Assembly (NCBI GenBank): GCA_001689445.1
Contig: LUJN01000044.1
Coordinates: 62,001-126,000 of the forward strand
Direction of reading: 5' to 3'
Length of the DNA: 64,000 nucleotides
Source of the DNA: Bacteroidales bacterium M3
GTDB taxonomy: Bacteria; Bacteroidota; Bacteroidia; Bacteroidales; Muribaculaceae
Of this stretch, positions 16,679-25,844 are shown piece after piece. Position 1 is the stretch's first letter; every line of letters begins with the position of its first letter. The translations under genes were made by a program, and so were the position numbers. The notes under the pieces are model-generated. The model made no database searches, was not told where the DNA came from, and saw nothing but the letters and a program-made list of their open reading frames with translations.

Positions 16679-18448
16679 TTACATCTCGACCCACTCGGGG
16701 TTTTGCTCGATGCCGTGATAGCGCACGTCGTCCCATGCTATCGGGAGGAAGTACTGGCGGGCGCGGAAATAGCGCACGACTGTGTTGCGCCCGTTGACGA
16801 CGGGGTTGGTGATGCGCTTTGCGCCGTTGGCGCGATAGACAATCTTCACGCCAAACAGCGGATTGGTCGTGCCGGTCATCTTCTCCTCGGCGATATTGTA
16901 TCGGAGCATATCCCAATAGATGGTCTTTTCAAACGCCAGCTCCACGCGACGCTCGTTCATGATGTCGTCCCATGTCACGGAGGTGAGGGCAGGCATGTGG
17001 ACGCGCTCACGGATGCGGTTTATCTTTTTCAGCGCATCCCCGGGACGTCCGAGCTTGAAGTCAATCTCGGCATAGTCAAGCAGCAGCTCGGCATAGCGCC
17101 ACAGGATGCAGTTCTGCGAGCTGCCGTATGTGTCGTCGTTGTCGATGGTCTGACGCTCGTTGAGGAACTTGGCCATATAATAGCCTGTGCGCGATACTGA
17201 TGCCACGGTCGATGTCCCGTAGGGGGTGAGGTCTTCGCCAGCCACCTCCTCGCGGTCGACGGTGTTGTAGTGGATGTCCATCTCATGTCCGCGCCATATC
17301 GCGCCGTCGTAGAGGATATTGGCATAGAAGCGGTAGTCTCGGCCCTCGTAGGGATTGTTCTTGTCATAGCCCGAGCCTTGTTCGTCGATGCGCTTTCCGT
17401 TGGCCATGCGGTACTCGTCGACATGGTTCTGTGTTGGGTTATATGCCGCTACAGTGGCTCCGAAAGAGGGCGCGGATGCATCGCGGTCGAGCTTGTGGCC
17501 GTTAGCGGAGATAAAGTTGCCGTCATCGGAGTGCTGCACCTCCCATATGGATTCCTGCGAGTTTTTGGTGAGGAATATGTTGCGGTAGCCGGCGACGACC
17601 TCATCGCGGGATGTTCCTGCGATGGGCACGAGGTCATAAACATGCAGGTCTTCTATGCGGTCATACTCCGCGGCGGCGTTGCCGAGCATCTCAAGGGAGC
17701 GGTCGGAGGAGAATCCAAGCCATGGTTTGTCGGCATTCTGGAAATGTTCTCCGGCTGCCCAGAAGTAGGTCTTGGCCTTGAGCATGTAGCATGTGCCGAC
17801 GGTGGGGCGTCCCACATTGTCGGTGCTGTTGGTGACCGAGAGCAGTTTGGATGCTTTCTCGGCCTCCCCGGTGATGTAGGTCACCATCTGCTCATAGCTT
17901 GCGCGGGGAAACTTCTCTGCGTTGACCAGAGGGTCGACGGTGTGGTCGATGATGAGCGCGCCGCCAAACGAGCGCAGCAGCTTGTAGTAGTACCATGCGC
18001 GGAAGAAGTGTGCCTCGCCGAGCACGCGGTCCTTAATGGACGCAGGCAACTCATTCTGGTGCTCGAGCAGCTTGTTGATTGACGAGATGTGAGTGTAGCA
18101 TCCCGACCATATGGAGCGTCCGCGCTGGGTGATGTCCTTTTGGGAACTTTTGAGGATATTGCCGTAGTCGGCCTGATACCATTCGCGGCGTCCCACGGTG
18201 AGCTGGTCGGTGTACCACACGTCATACTCGGTGCCGAGGCCGCTGAAAAGGGTGGTCACGTAGGTGTAAAATCCGGGGTCCATGCTCCTGTACCACGGCA
18301 GGATATATTCATTTACAAGCATCTCGTTGCCCCATATGGCCGTCTCGGAGAGCTTGTCGTTTGGCTCGTCGCGGAACATGTCGTTGCATGACGGGAGCGT
18401 CAGCGTGCATCCCGCGATAACCGCTATATATTTGAGTATTTTCTTCAT
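16679..18448 (-). CDS. RagB/SusD family outer-membrane lipoprotein
   Basis: 589 residues. The lipoprotein signal ends at LTLPSC, then NDMFRDEP. The SusD core shows 'EAHFFRAWYYYKLLRSFGGA', 'YMLKAKTYFWAAGEH' and 'LWRYAELLLDYAEIDFKLG' (motif residues RAWYYYKLLR, YAELLLDYAE). The C-terminal 'MNERRVELAFEKTIYWDMLRY' is standard. It pairs with the SusC-like gene 62 bp upstream. Given the two proteases in the operon, the ligand may be a peptide, as for RagB, but the sequence itself does not show the substrate. Confidence 0.93.
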   Translation of the reverse strand: MKKILKYIAVIAGCTLTLPSCNDMFRDEPNDKLSETAIWGNEMLVNEYILPWYRSMDPGFYTYVTTLFSGLGTEYDVWYTDQLTVGRREWYQADYGNILKSSQKDITQRGRSIWSGCYTHISSINKLLEHQNELPASIKDRVLGEAHFFRAWYYYKLLRSFGGALIIDHTVDPLVNAEKFPRASYEQMVTYITGEAEKASKLLSVTNSTDNVGRPTVGTCYMLKAKTYFWAAGEHFQNADKPWLGFSSDRSLEMLGNAAAEYDRIEDLHVYDLVPIAGTSRDEVVAGYRNIFLTKNSQESIWEVQHSDDGNFISANGHKLDRDASAPSFGATVAAYNPTQNHVDEYRMANGKRIDEQGSGYDKNNPYEGRDYRFYANILYDGAIWRGHEMDIHYNTVDREEVAGEDLTPYGTSTVASVSRTGYYMAKFLNERQTIDNDDTYGSSQNCILWRYAELLLDYAEIDFKLGRPGDALKKINRIRERVHMPALTSVTWDDIMNERRVELAFEKTIYWDMLRYNIAEEKMTGTTNPLFGVKIVYRANGAKRITNPVVNGRNTVVRYFRARQYFLPIAWDDVRYHGIEQNPEWVEM

Positions 18449-18510
18449 TGTCTGAGTGTTTGTAAGGTCGTTAAAGTCTTTAAGGTCCTTAGGGTCTTTA
18501 AGGACTTTAG
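18449..18510. repeat. Degenerate TTTAAGG/GGTCC tract between susC-like and susD-like genes
   Basis: The 62-bp spacer holds reiterated GTCTTTAAGG, GGTCCTTAGGG and TCTTTAAGGACT blocks that partly complement each other. It may form a weak hairpin that tunes susD expression relative to susC. No promoter was seen. Confidence 0.45.
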
Positions 18511-21500
18511 TTAGAAGCCGAAGTTGAGCGAGATACCGTAGGTGCGCGACAGCGGGTAGCCTCGGAGCGACTCGGGATCCATATTGCCGTCGAGGGAGGA
18601 GACGGTAAAGAGGTTGCCGCCTTGGAAGGCGACGTCGAGCGTGGAGATACGGGCTTTCTTCAACAGTTTGGCCGGGAAACGGTAGCCTACCGTCAGGGCC
18701 TTGAGGCGCAGGAAGTCACACTCTTTCACCCAGAATGTACTCGGCAGGCGGTTGTTGTCGTTGGAGGAGGCAAATTTCACGCGCGGGTATTTGGCATTGG
18801 GATTGTCGGGTGTCCACGTGTCGGTGTAATGGTACTCCTGGAATCGCTGCAACGAGCGGTTCTCGAGTGTGTACAGCTCGTTGATCTGCTGGTTGTACCC
18901 CGCCACGCCTTGGAACTGGGCATTGAAGTACAGCCCGCGCCACGATGCCCCGAGGCTGAAGCCGTATGACAGGTCGGGTATAGAGGAGTTCTTGACATAA
19001 ATCTGGTCGTTGGTAGTGAGCACGTTGTTGCCGTCCTGGTCGATGTACTTTATGTCGCCGGGGGCGAGGGTCGTGTTGCCGAACCCGTCCTGGTCGACAG
19101 GCCATGCGGCGATTTCCTCATAGCTCTGGAACAGTCCGGCTGCCTCATAGAGGGTCCAGTTGCGATTGCCTTTGCCCTTGCGCCGCAACCCGGGCACCTG
19201 GGAGGACTCGTCGCCCCAGTCGAGCACCTCATCCTGAAACTTGGAGAGGTTGAACGACACGTTGTATTTGACCTCGCCGATGGTGTTGACATGGCGTATC
19301 GAGAAGTCGACGCCGCGATAGCGCACCTTGCCGATGTTGACCGACGGGGTGGTGCCGCTCGTGCCGAGCGACGGGGGGAAGAGGTAGGTCGGTGCGCTCT
19401 CGACCATGTTGGTGCGTGTGCGCTCAAAGTATTCGACTGTCGCCGAGACACGGTTGTCCCAGAATCCGACATCGAGACCGAGGTTCCAGTCGCGCGACTT
19501 GCCCCATTTCAGGTTTTCGTTGGGATAGTTGCCGGTCGATGTCACAATGCCCGGGGCATAGAGGCCGCCGATGGGATAGCCGGCGTTGGGGCTGTAGATA
19601 TACTGCCACAGGTAGCTGTAGTCATCTATCGCCCCGTCATCGCCGAGGATACCGAACGATGCCCTCAGCTTGGCAAGCGACATGATGGACGACGGCACCG
19701 ACTTGAAGAACCGTTCGTTGGAGATGACCCACGAAGCTGACACGGTGGGGAAGAAGCCCCAGCGGTTTTCGGGTGTGAAGCGGGTGGAGCCATCGACGCG
19801 GAAGCTGAACTCGCCGAAGTAGCGGTTGTCGTAGCCGTAAGTGGCACGGCCCACTATCGAGGCGCGCTGGCTGTAGAACTCGTTACCGTTGAGGATGCCC
19901 GTGGAGGTGTTGCCTATTACTTCGGGATATTCGCCCGACATGTTCTTGTTTTCACCCCTCAGGTATTTGTTTTTATAGTCCTGGTAGTTGAACACCGCCA
20001 GACCGGTCACGGCATGTTTGCCGCCAAATGTATGGTCGTAGCTGATGCCCGCCTCAAGCAGCTTGTTGTTGACCGACTGGTGGCGGTCAGACATTGTTAT
20101 CTTGGCCTTGGGATAGACAGTGTTTGCGTCGACCGTCGTCTCTCCGGTAGCCTCGTCGTATAGGTAGAGGGGGACGGGCTTGGAGAATTCGGAGTCATTC
20201 TGGTGGTTCATGTCGAATGTCGCCTTCAGGTATACCTGCAGTCCGTCGACCTTGGGGATATTGTAGCGCAGCACGGCGTTGAGAGTGTGGAAGTCGGAGC
20301 TTATCTTGCGGTAGCCCCCCAGACCCTCCACGTTGATGAGCGGGTTGGCGCCGTTGATGCTCGCGAGGTTGCCGTCGGTGAATCGCAGCACCTGTAGAGG
20401 TGAGAAGGCATAAGCGCTGTCAATGGTCGTGAGTCCCGAGGTCTTGTTGGAGGATATCGAGCCTGTGATGTCGACCTGGAATGTCAGTCCGCGGAATATC
20501 TCGGCATCAAGTTTTGCCGAGTAGTTGTAGCGGTCGCGTCCGACGTTGGAGTAAAGGCCCTTGGTGTTGGTGTAGCCTCCCGAGATGAAGTAGCGTATAG
20601 ACTTTACGCCGCCCGACACGGAGAGCGAGTAACGCTGCGAGTGTCCCCACTTGTCGAGGTAGTCGAGCATGTTGGAGTCGCCGTAAACGTTGGGGTCGGA
20701 GTCGAGCAGATCGAGGTCGTAGGGGGTGTAGACATCGCTGCCGGTGTTCTCGACAGCGCGGTTGTAAAGTTCGGCAAATCGGCGGCTCTCGAGAAATTTG
20801 GGCAGGTAGGTAGCCTGTTGGAAGTTGAACTGACCTCGGAAGTTGACGCGGGCACGGGTCTCCTCCTTGCCGCGTTTGGTCTGTACGAGGATTACGCCGT
20901 TGGCTGCACGTGCGCCGTAGACTGCCGCAGCTGCGGCATCCTTGAGCACCGATATGCTCTCGATGTCATCGGGGTTGAGGTCGCTGAGCTGCATCTCGCC
21001 GTCGTTGGTGTCGGTGCCGAGGCGCGGCACGCCGTCAATCACGAGCAGCGGGTTGCCCGAGTTGCCGCGCACGCTGATGGTGGCGTTCTTGTTGGACGAC
21101 GGGTCGCCTGTGGTCGACATGACACCGAGACCCGCCACCTGTCCGGCGAGGGTCTGGTCGACATTCATCGCCGGGATGCGGGTCAGCTCGTCGCCCGAGA
21201 TGACCTCCACCGAGGATGTAAGGGCGGTCTTCTTTGCCGTGCCGTAGCCGATGACGACCACCTCGTCCATAGTGTTGGTGTTGACCTCAAGCGCGGTCTT
21301 CAGGTCGTTCTGTCCCGGTTCCACGGTCAGGGTGACGGGTTTGTAGCCGATATAGGATATAAGCAGGGTGGCCTTCTTCCCGGCGGGTACGCCGATAGAG
21401 TAGTCTCCGTCGATATTTGTCGCTGTCGCGAGGGAGGTGCCCTCCACCTTTACGGTCGCCCCGATGAGGGGTTCGCCGTTCTCGTCGATGACATTACCCT

Positions 21501-21579
21501 TGACGAGACGTGTCGATGTCTGCGCGGATAGTGCCAGCGATGAGATGGCGAGCAGTAGTGATAGCAGGTAATATTTCAT
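18511..21579 (-). CDS. SusC/RagA family TonB-linked outer-membrane transporter
   Basis: 1022 residues. The signal peptide ends at ALSAQ. The carboxypeptidase-regulatory-like domain spans about 25-105 ('GEPLIGATVKVEGTS'), followed by 'DEVVVIGYGTAKK', a plug ('TLAGQVAGLGVM', 'ISVRGNSGNPLLVIDGVP', 'VLKDAAAAAVYGARAANGV') and a beta-barrel ending in 'TYGISLNFGF'. It moves a ligand captured by the SusD partner across the outer membrane. It begins 30 bp after the metalloprotease stop, so the operon order is protease, susC, susD, secreted protein, M6 protease. Confidence 0.94.
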   Translation of the reverse strand: MKYYLLSLLLAISSLALSAQTSTRLVKGNVIDENGEPLIGATVKVEGTSLATATNIDGDYSIGVPAGKKATLLISYIGYKPVTLTVEPGQNDLKTALEVNTNTMDEVVVIGYGTAKKTALTSSVEVISGDELTRIPAMNVDQTLAGQVAGLGVMSTTGDPSSNKNATISVRGNSGNPLLVIDGVPRLGTDTNDGEMQLSDLNPDDIESISVLKDAAAAAVYGARAANGVILVQTKRGKEETRARVNFRGQFNFQQATYLPKFLESRRFAELYNRAVENTGSDVYTPYDLDLLDSDPNVYGDSNMLDYLDKWGHSQRYSLSVSGGVKSIRYFISGGYTNTKGLYSNVGRDRYNYSAKLDAEIFRGLTFQVDITGSISSNKTSGLTTIDSAYAFSPLQVLRFTDGNLASINGANPLINVEGLGGYRKISSDFHTLNAVLRYNIPKVDGLQVYLKATFDMNHQNDSEFSKPVPLYLYDEATGETTVDANTVYPKAKITMSDRHQSVNNKLLEAGISYDHTFGGKHAVTGLAVFNYQDYKNKYLRGENKNMSGEYPEVIGNTSTGILNGNEFYSQRASIVGRATYGYDNRYFGEFSFRVDGSTRFTPENRWGFFPTVSASWVISNERFFKSVPSSIMSLAKLRASFGILGDDGAIDDYSYLWQYIYSPNAGYPIGGLYAPGIVTSTGNYPNENLKWGKSRDWNLGLDVGFWDNRVSATVEYFERTRTNMVESAPTYLFPPSLGTSGTTPSVNIGKVRYRGVDFSIRHVNTIGEVKYNVSFNLSKFQDEVLDWGDESSQVPGLRRKGKGNRNWTLYEAAGLFQSYEEIAAWPVDQDGFGNTTLAPGDIKYIDQDGNNVLTTNDQIYVKNSSIPDLSYGFSLGASWRGLYFNAQFQGVAGYNQQINELYTLENRSLQRFQEYHYTDTWTPDNPNAKYPRVKFASSNDNNRLPSTFWVKECDFLRLKALTVGYRFPAKLLKKARISTLDVAFQGGNLFTVSSLDGNMDPESLRGYPLSRTYGISLNFGF

Positions 21580-21609
21580 AATTGGTTGGTTTATTGTTTA
21601 TGGCTGTCG

Positions 21610-24246
21610 TCATCGGGGATTGAGAACGTTGTCGATGACCCTTATCTGATAGTCGTAGAAGTCGCGGGTGGTGGGGTCGGTGGTTGTCGCACGCTTGGCG
21701 CGGTAAAGCGACAGCACCTTGCGGAGCTGCCCCGTCATCATGGGGCGCAGTTCGGAGGCCGGGAGTGAAGGGTGTCCCATCAATATGCGGTAAAATGAGC
21801 GGGATTCCCCGTCAATCTCCACTGCGTGGGAGTGGGACATCGAGCATGGTATCGCGGGGACGATCTCCTGTGCCATCATGCGCTCAAACTCCTCGGGGGC
21901 GGTCAGTTCCTCTGCCTCATCGGAGTAGGCGAGTGCACTTTTCTTATCTTTCTTGGCCTCTGGCTGTAGCCCGGAGAACCGTATGAGACCGTTGATGGCT
22001 GCCGACTGCATGTTGCGCTCGGTCTCGTCAAGGGGCTTGCCGGTATAGGTCGCGGCAAAGATGCCACGCATGGCGTCGTCCATGTAGGCCGGGAGGCTGT
22101 AATGGTTGGAGGGGTCGGTGTCGTGACCGTCTTTGATGCGCTGCAGGTTGGCCGGTGAGAGCAGGCAGCCCACTACGTTGCGCTGCATCTTGGGACGCCA
22201 TATGTAGGGCAGTTCCCACTTGGCCAGCAATTGGCTCGGGGCAAGCCATTCATTCGTGCGGGCCTGGTTGAGGAGCCATGCCATGGCACGCTTCTGGTCG
22301 GACTTGGAGAGATAGTTGCGCATCGCGCCCTTGTCCTTGCCTTGGCGTATCTCCTTGAATTCCACGCCGCCTATATAGGGATAGACATGCCCCACATGGC
22401 GCAGGTATTGCTTGACGACGGCTTCATATGTTTCGGCGAGCTTTTCGTAGTTCTCGCCCGGCTCGCCGGCCCAGTCCTCAAAGTTGTCCATGATTATCCT
22501 GAGGTTGGAGATGGCGAGGTCGCCTGCACCCATATGGTCGTTGCTAAGGTCCTCGGTCTGGTCGGTGGGGTCCATAAGTCCCATGAACTGCTGTGCGCCG
22601 AACTCGTACATCGCGTCGCCGTCCTTCTCGCGTATCCATCGCTCAAGGGTGGGCTTCTCGTCCTCCATCGTCTCCGCGCCGGGGATGAGGCGGTAGCCCC
22701 AGTTGATGGCGTGGATGTCATATACGCCGACAGGGGGAGGGGTGAGGCGCACGCCGCGTTCCATGTCGCCCGGCTGGGCCACGAAGTTGTTGCGGGCATA
22801 GTCCATGATGGAGGGGGTGGTGCCGTGCTTCCGGGTGAACGCCGGGTCGCGCAGATTGTCGAGCGTGAAGGCGTAGGATGCGCCCATGTTGTGCATAAGC
22901 CCGAGGCAGTGGCCTATCTCGTGGGCGGCGACGTAGGTCAGCGACTCATACATCACCGAGTCGGCAAACACCTTGGTGCGCACACGCGGGTCTACGGCTG
23001 CAGTCTGGGCGAAACGCCAGTTGTGTACAAGCGACAGGATGTTGTGATACCATATCACGTCGGCACCGAGTATCTCGCCCGTGCGGGGGTCGGTGTACGA
23101 CGGACCCATGGCGTTGGCAGTCGGGGTGACGCAGTAGCGCACGCAGCTATAGCGGATGTCGTCGGGGTCAAACTCGGGGTCATCCTTGGGGTAGTCGCGG
23201 GCCTCGATGGCGTTCTTGAACCCTGCCGCCTCAAAGGCCGTGTTCCAATACTCGATGCCCTCTTTCACTGCCCCGCGCCACTTCTCGGGAAAGGCGGAGT
23301 CGACATAAAACACGATTTTCTTCTTCGGCTCTACGAGCTTGCCGGCAAAATATGCCTCGCGGTCCTCGTCGCGCGGCTCAAGGCGATGGCGGGTGATGAT
23401 GGTGTATTCATCGGCTCCGTCAAGAGCCGACGAATAGAGTTTCTTGAATTCCGAGAAATAGCCCACGCGGTTGTCCTGCAGGCGCGGCTTCATGGGGTCG
23501 TCGGGTAGACGCACGATGGAGCGCGACATCATCACAGTGTAGGGGGCGCGGGCACGGTCGGTGGTGTAGGACAGGCGACTTTCGATCTCGATATTCTCGG
23601 GGAACGATTTAACCGCCGTGACAGAGGAGCCGTCGCTGTAGAATGTACCCTTGATACGGTTGTCCGAGCCCATCAGCTTTGACAGCGGGTTTGGCTCCTT
23701 AATGGGGGAGATGGCTTTCTCGTTGCCGGAGAAGAACGAGGTCACGTCGATAAACACTCGCCCGTTCTCCTTGTGGGCTATCTTGAACGCCTTGAGCACC
23801 GGGTTGATGAAGTTGCGGTCAAACGATGACTTGATGGGGTCGCCGTCAGGCACTACGGCATCCGAGTTGATGAGATGCAGGTAGACGTTGAGGTCATCTT
23901 TGGTGAAGTTGATGAGCATGGGGCTGCCCGCCATCTGTCCCGACACCCAGTCGCGTGTCTGCGACAGGCTGTTTACACGATTGACAAGCAGGTAGGTGTG
24001 GTCGAACGCGCTGTCAGGCAGCTCGAATGTCAGCTTGCCCTTTTTGTTGAGGTAGGCGTTGAACATACCCTTGAATTCCTTTGCATCGACAAGCGTTTTC
24101 TTGAAGTTCGCGCTGTCCTTGGCGGCTCCTTTCAGCTCAATCTTCGGCAATTCTTTCGCTTTTTTCTTCGCGGAGGCTGCACATGGTGCGCCAACCACTG
24201 ACAGTAGCAGTATACTTATAGGCAAAAATCGTGTTAATCGGTTCAT
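21610..24246 (-). CDS. Zinc-dependent metalloprotease (metzincin motif, DUF5117/DUF4953-like)
   Basis: 878 residues from the ATG at 24246; an in-frame start at 24336 lies upstream of the predicted promoter. The signal peptide is followed by a Lys-rich stretch (KKKAKELPK). The N-terminal half resembles the DUF5117 region. The catalytic motif is HEIGHCLGLMH at 442-452 (ligands His442, His446, His452; base Glu443), followed by 'NMGASYAF' and a large C-terminal region resembling DUF4953. It likely cleaves proteins in the periplasm or at the surface. It is the first gene of the locus, 30 bp before susC, which suggests it makes peptides for that transporter. Confidence 0.88.
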   Translation of the reverse strand: MNRLTRFLPISILLLSVVGAPCAASAKKKAKELPKIELKGAAKDSANFKKTLVDAKEFKGMFNAYLNKKGKLTFELPDSAFDHTYLLVNRVNSLSQTRDWVSGQMAGSPMLINFTKDDLNVYLHLINSDAVVPDGDPIKSSFDRNFINPVLKAFKIAHKENGRVFIDVTSFFSGNEKAISPIKEPNPLSKLMGSDNRIKGTFYSDGSSVTAVKSFPENIEIESRLSYTTDRARAPYTVMMSRSIVRLPDDPMKPRLQDNRVGYFSEFKKLYSSALDGADEYTIITRHRLEPRDEDREAYFAGKLVEPKKKIVFYVDSAFPEKWRGAVKEGIEYWNTAFEAAGFKNAIEARDYPKDDPEFDPDDIRYSCVRYCVTPTANAMGPSYTDPRTGEILGADVIWYHNILSLVHNWRFAQTAAVDPRVRTKVFADSVMYESLTYVAAHEIGHCLGLMHNMGASYAFTLDNLRDPAFTRKHGTTPSIMDYARNNFVAQPGDMERGVRLTPPPVGVYDIHAINWGYRLIPGAETMEDEKPTLERWIREKDGDAMYEFGAQQFMGLMDPTDQTEDLSNDHMGAGDLAISNLRIIMDNFEDWAGEPGENYEKLAETYEAVVKQYLRHVGHVYPYIGGVEFKEIRQGKDKGAMRNYLSKSDQKRAMAWLLNQARTNEWLAPSQLLAKWELPYIWRPKMQRNVVGCLLSPANLQRIKDGHDTDPSNHYSLPAYMDDAMRGIFAATYTGKPLDETERNMQSAAINGLIRFSGLQPEAKKDKKSALAYSDEAEELTAPEEFERMMAQEIVPAIPCSMSHSHAVEIDGESRSFYRILMGHPSLPASELRPMMTGQLRKVLSLYRAKRATTTDPTTRDFYDYQIRVIDNVLNPR

Positions 24247-24309
24247 AATCAAGCGTTGATTGGTCGGTTGGTAAAAATCTAAAGCAGTAGGCAGCCCGTG
24301 CCTTAAAAT

Positions 24310-24318
24310 GCAAAGATA
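24310..24318 (-). promoter_or_regulatory. -7 box for the metalloprotease-susCD operon
   Basis: Minus strand reads TATCTTTGC, an exact TAnnTTTGC match, 63 bp upstream of the metalloprotease ATG. A TTTG lies at 24334-24337 with a shorter spacer (15 bp) than usual. Confidence 0.5.
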
Positions 24319-24367
24319 CGCAAAATATCGAAACAAAGGTAAACCGAGGTGTTAAAAATACATTTGC

Positions 24368-24398
24368 TTGCATTTGGGGGTGGAAATGGCTATTTTTG
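24368..24398 (+). promoter_or_regulatory. Promoter for the kinase-RapZ/MurU operon
   Basis: TTG at 24368-24370 and TATTTTTG at 24391-24398 are 20 bp apart, matching the Bacteroidetes spacing. Transcription would start near 24405, which rules out the upstream ATG at 24396 and supports the ATG at 24420. Confidence 0.6.
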
Positions 24399-24419
24399 TG
24401 CCAAAACACTTCAGTGGTT

Positions 24420-25844
24420 ATGGAAAAAGAGATTTTGGAAAAATTATATATGCGGTGCTTTGCCACGGTGCCGTCGCGTGTTGAGGCCCTGACTGCCTCG
24501 GGATCTCACAGGCGGTATTTTCGTCTTCAAGGCTCTCCGACGGTTATTGGTGTAATCGGTACCGACGTGGAGGAGAATGGGCGGTTTGTCACTATGAGCC
24601 GCTGTTTCCGCGCCGAGGGGCTTGCTGTGCCTGAGGTGCTTGTGGTCAGTGACGATGGCTTTGCCTACCTTCAGGAGGACCTTGGGGGCGAATCGTTGTT
24701 TGATGCCATCCGACCAGGTCGTGATTCGGGCGTTTTCTCCTCTCGTGAAAGGGAGTTGCTTGCTTCGGCTATCGCCGCGTTGCCGTCGTTCCAGTTTTCC
24801 TCGGCGGCTATGTGCGATTTTGGCGGAGAGTGCCGTCTGGCCTCGTTTGACGACCGTGCTGTCATGTGGGACCTGAATTATTTCAAGTATTGTTTCCTCA
24901 AGGCGGTGGGAATTGAATTTTCAGAGGAACGTCTCGAAGATGATTTCCGTAAGATGGTAGAGGTGCTCACCTCGTGCCCGTCGGACACGCTGATGTATCG
25001 TGACTTCCAGTCGCGCAATGTCATGGTGCGTGACGGCAATCCGTGGTTTATAGACTTTCAGGGTGCACGGCGCGGCCCGTGCCAATATGATGTCGCCTCG
25101 TTTCTGTGGCAGGCCAAGGCGATGTTGCCCGACAGCCTGCGCGACGAGCTGGTGGATGTCTATCTCGACAGCGTGCAACGATACCGGGCTGTCGACAGGG
25201 ATGAGTTCCGCCGAATGTTGCGCCACTTTGTGCTGTTCAGGACACTACAGGTGCTTGGGACCTATGGCTTCAGGGGCTACTTTGAGCGCAAGCCCCATTT
25301 CCTCGGGAGTGTGCCCTATGCCATCGCCAATCTCGCCCGTATAGCCGACGAGCCGCTTGCCGAATATCCTTATATCATGGAGCTTGCCCGGCGTCTCGGC
25401 CAGATGCAGTGGGAGGGGCAGGGTAGTGGTCTCACGGTCGAGGTGATGAGTTTTTCCTACAAAAGTGGGCTGCCCGTGGATGCTTCGGGCAATGGAGGGG
25501 GATTTGTGTTCGACTGCCGCGCCATCCACAATCCCGGACGTTATGACGAGTACAAGTGTCTGACGGGCCGCGATGAGCCGGTGATAAGGTTTCTTGAGGA
25601 GGATGGCGAGGTGTTTGGCTACCTGGCGCATGTATATGCCTTGGTCGATGCCTCGGTGGAGCGTTACGTCAAGCGGGGATTCACCCATCTGATGGTGTGC
25701 TTCGGATGTACCGGCGGCCAGCACCGCTCGGTCTATTGCGCCGAGGCGACGGCCCGTCATCTCAGGAGTAGGTTTGGCGTCAACGTCGAGCTGCGCCATC
25801 GCGAGTCGGAGTATTGGAAACGTGATAGCACTCCACGGATATGA
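24420..25844 (+). CDS. amgK: AmgK-like amino-sugar kinase fused to RapZ C-terminal domain
   Basis: 474 residues from ATG 24420. Residues 1-335 are an aminoglycoside-phosphotransferase fold of the AmgK type (MurNAc/GlcNAc anomeric kinase), with YRDFQSRN (193-200) as catalytic loop and IDFQ (211-214) as metal motif. Residues about 338-464 are a RapZ C-terminal domain: 'SFSYKSGLPVDA', 'FDCRAIHNPGRY', 'LTGRDEPVIRF' and GCTGGQHRSV (429-438). In E. coli that domain belongs to an RNase adapter and senses glucosamine-6-phosphate. The RapZ N-terminal ATPase is absent. The stop overlaps the start of a MurU-like gene by ATGA, so both act in cell-wall sugar recycling. Confidence 0.88.
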   Translation: MEKEILEKLYMRCFATVPSRVEALTASGSHRRYFRLQGSPTVIGVIGTDVEENGRFVTMSRCFRAEGLAVPEVLVVSDDGFAYLQEDLGGESLFDAIRPGRDSGVFSSRERELLASAIAALPSFQFSSAAMCDFGGECRLASFDDRAVMWDLNYFKYCFLKAVGIEFSEERLEDDFRKMVEVLTSCPSDTLMYRDFQSRNVMVRDGNPWFIDFQGARRGPCQYDVASFLWQAKAMLPDSLRDELVDVYLDSVQRYRAVDRDEFRRMLRHFVLFRTLQVLGTYGFRGYFERKPHFLGSVPYAIANLARIADEPLAEYPYIMELARRLGQMQWEGQGSGLTVEVMSFSYKSGLPVDASGNGGGFVFDCRAIHNPGRYDEYKCLTGRDEPVIRFLEEDGEVFGYLAHVYALVDASVERYVKRGFTHLMVCFGCTGGQHRSVYCAEATARHLRSRFGVNVELRHRESEYWKRDSTPRI

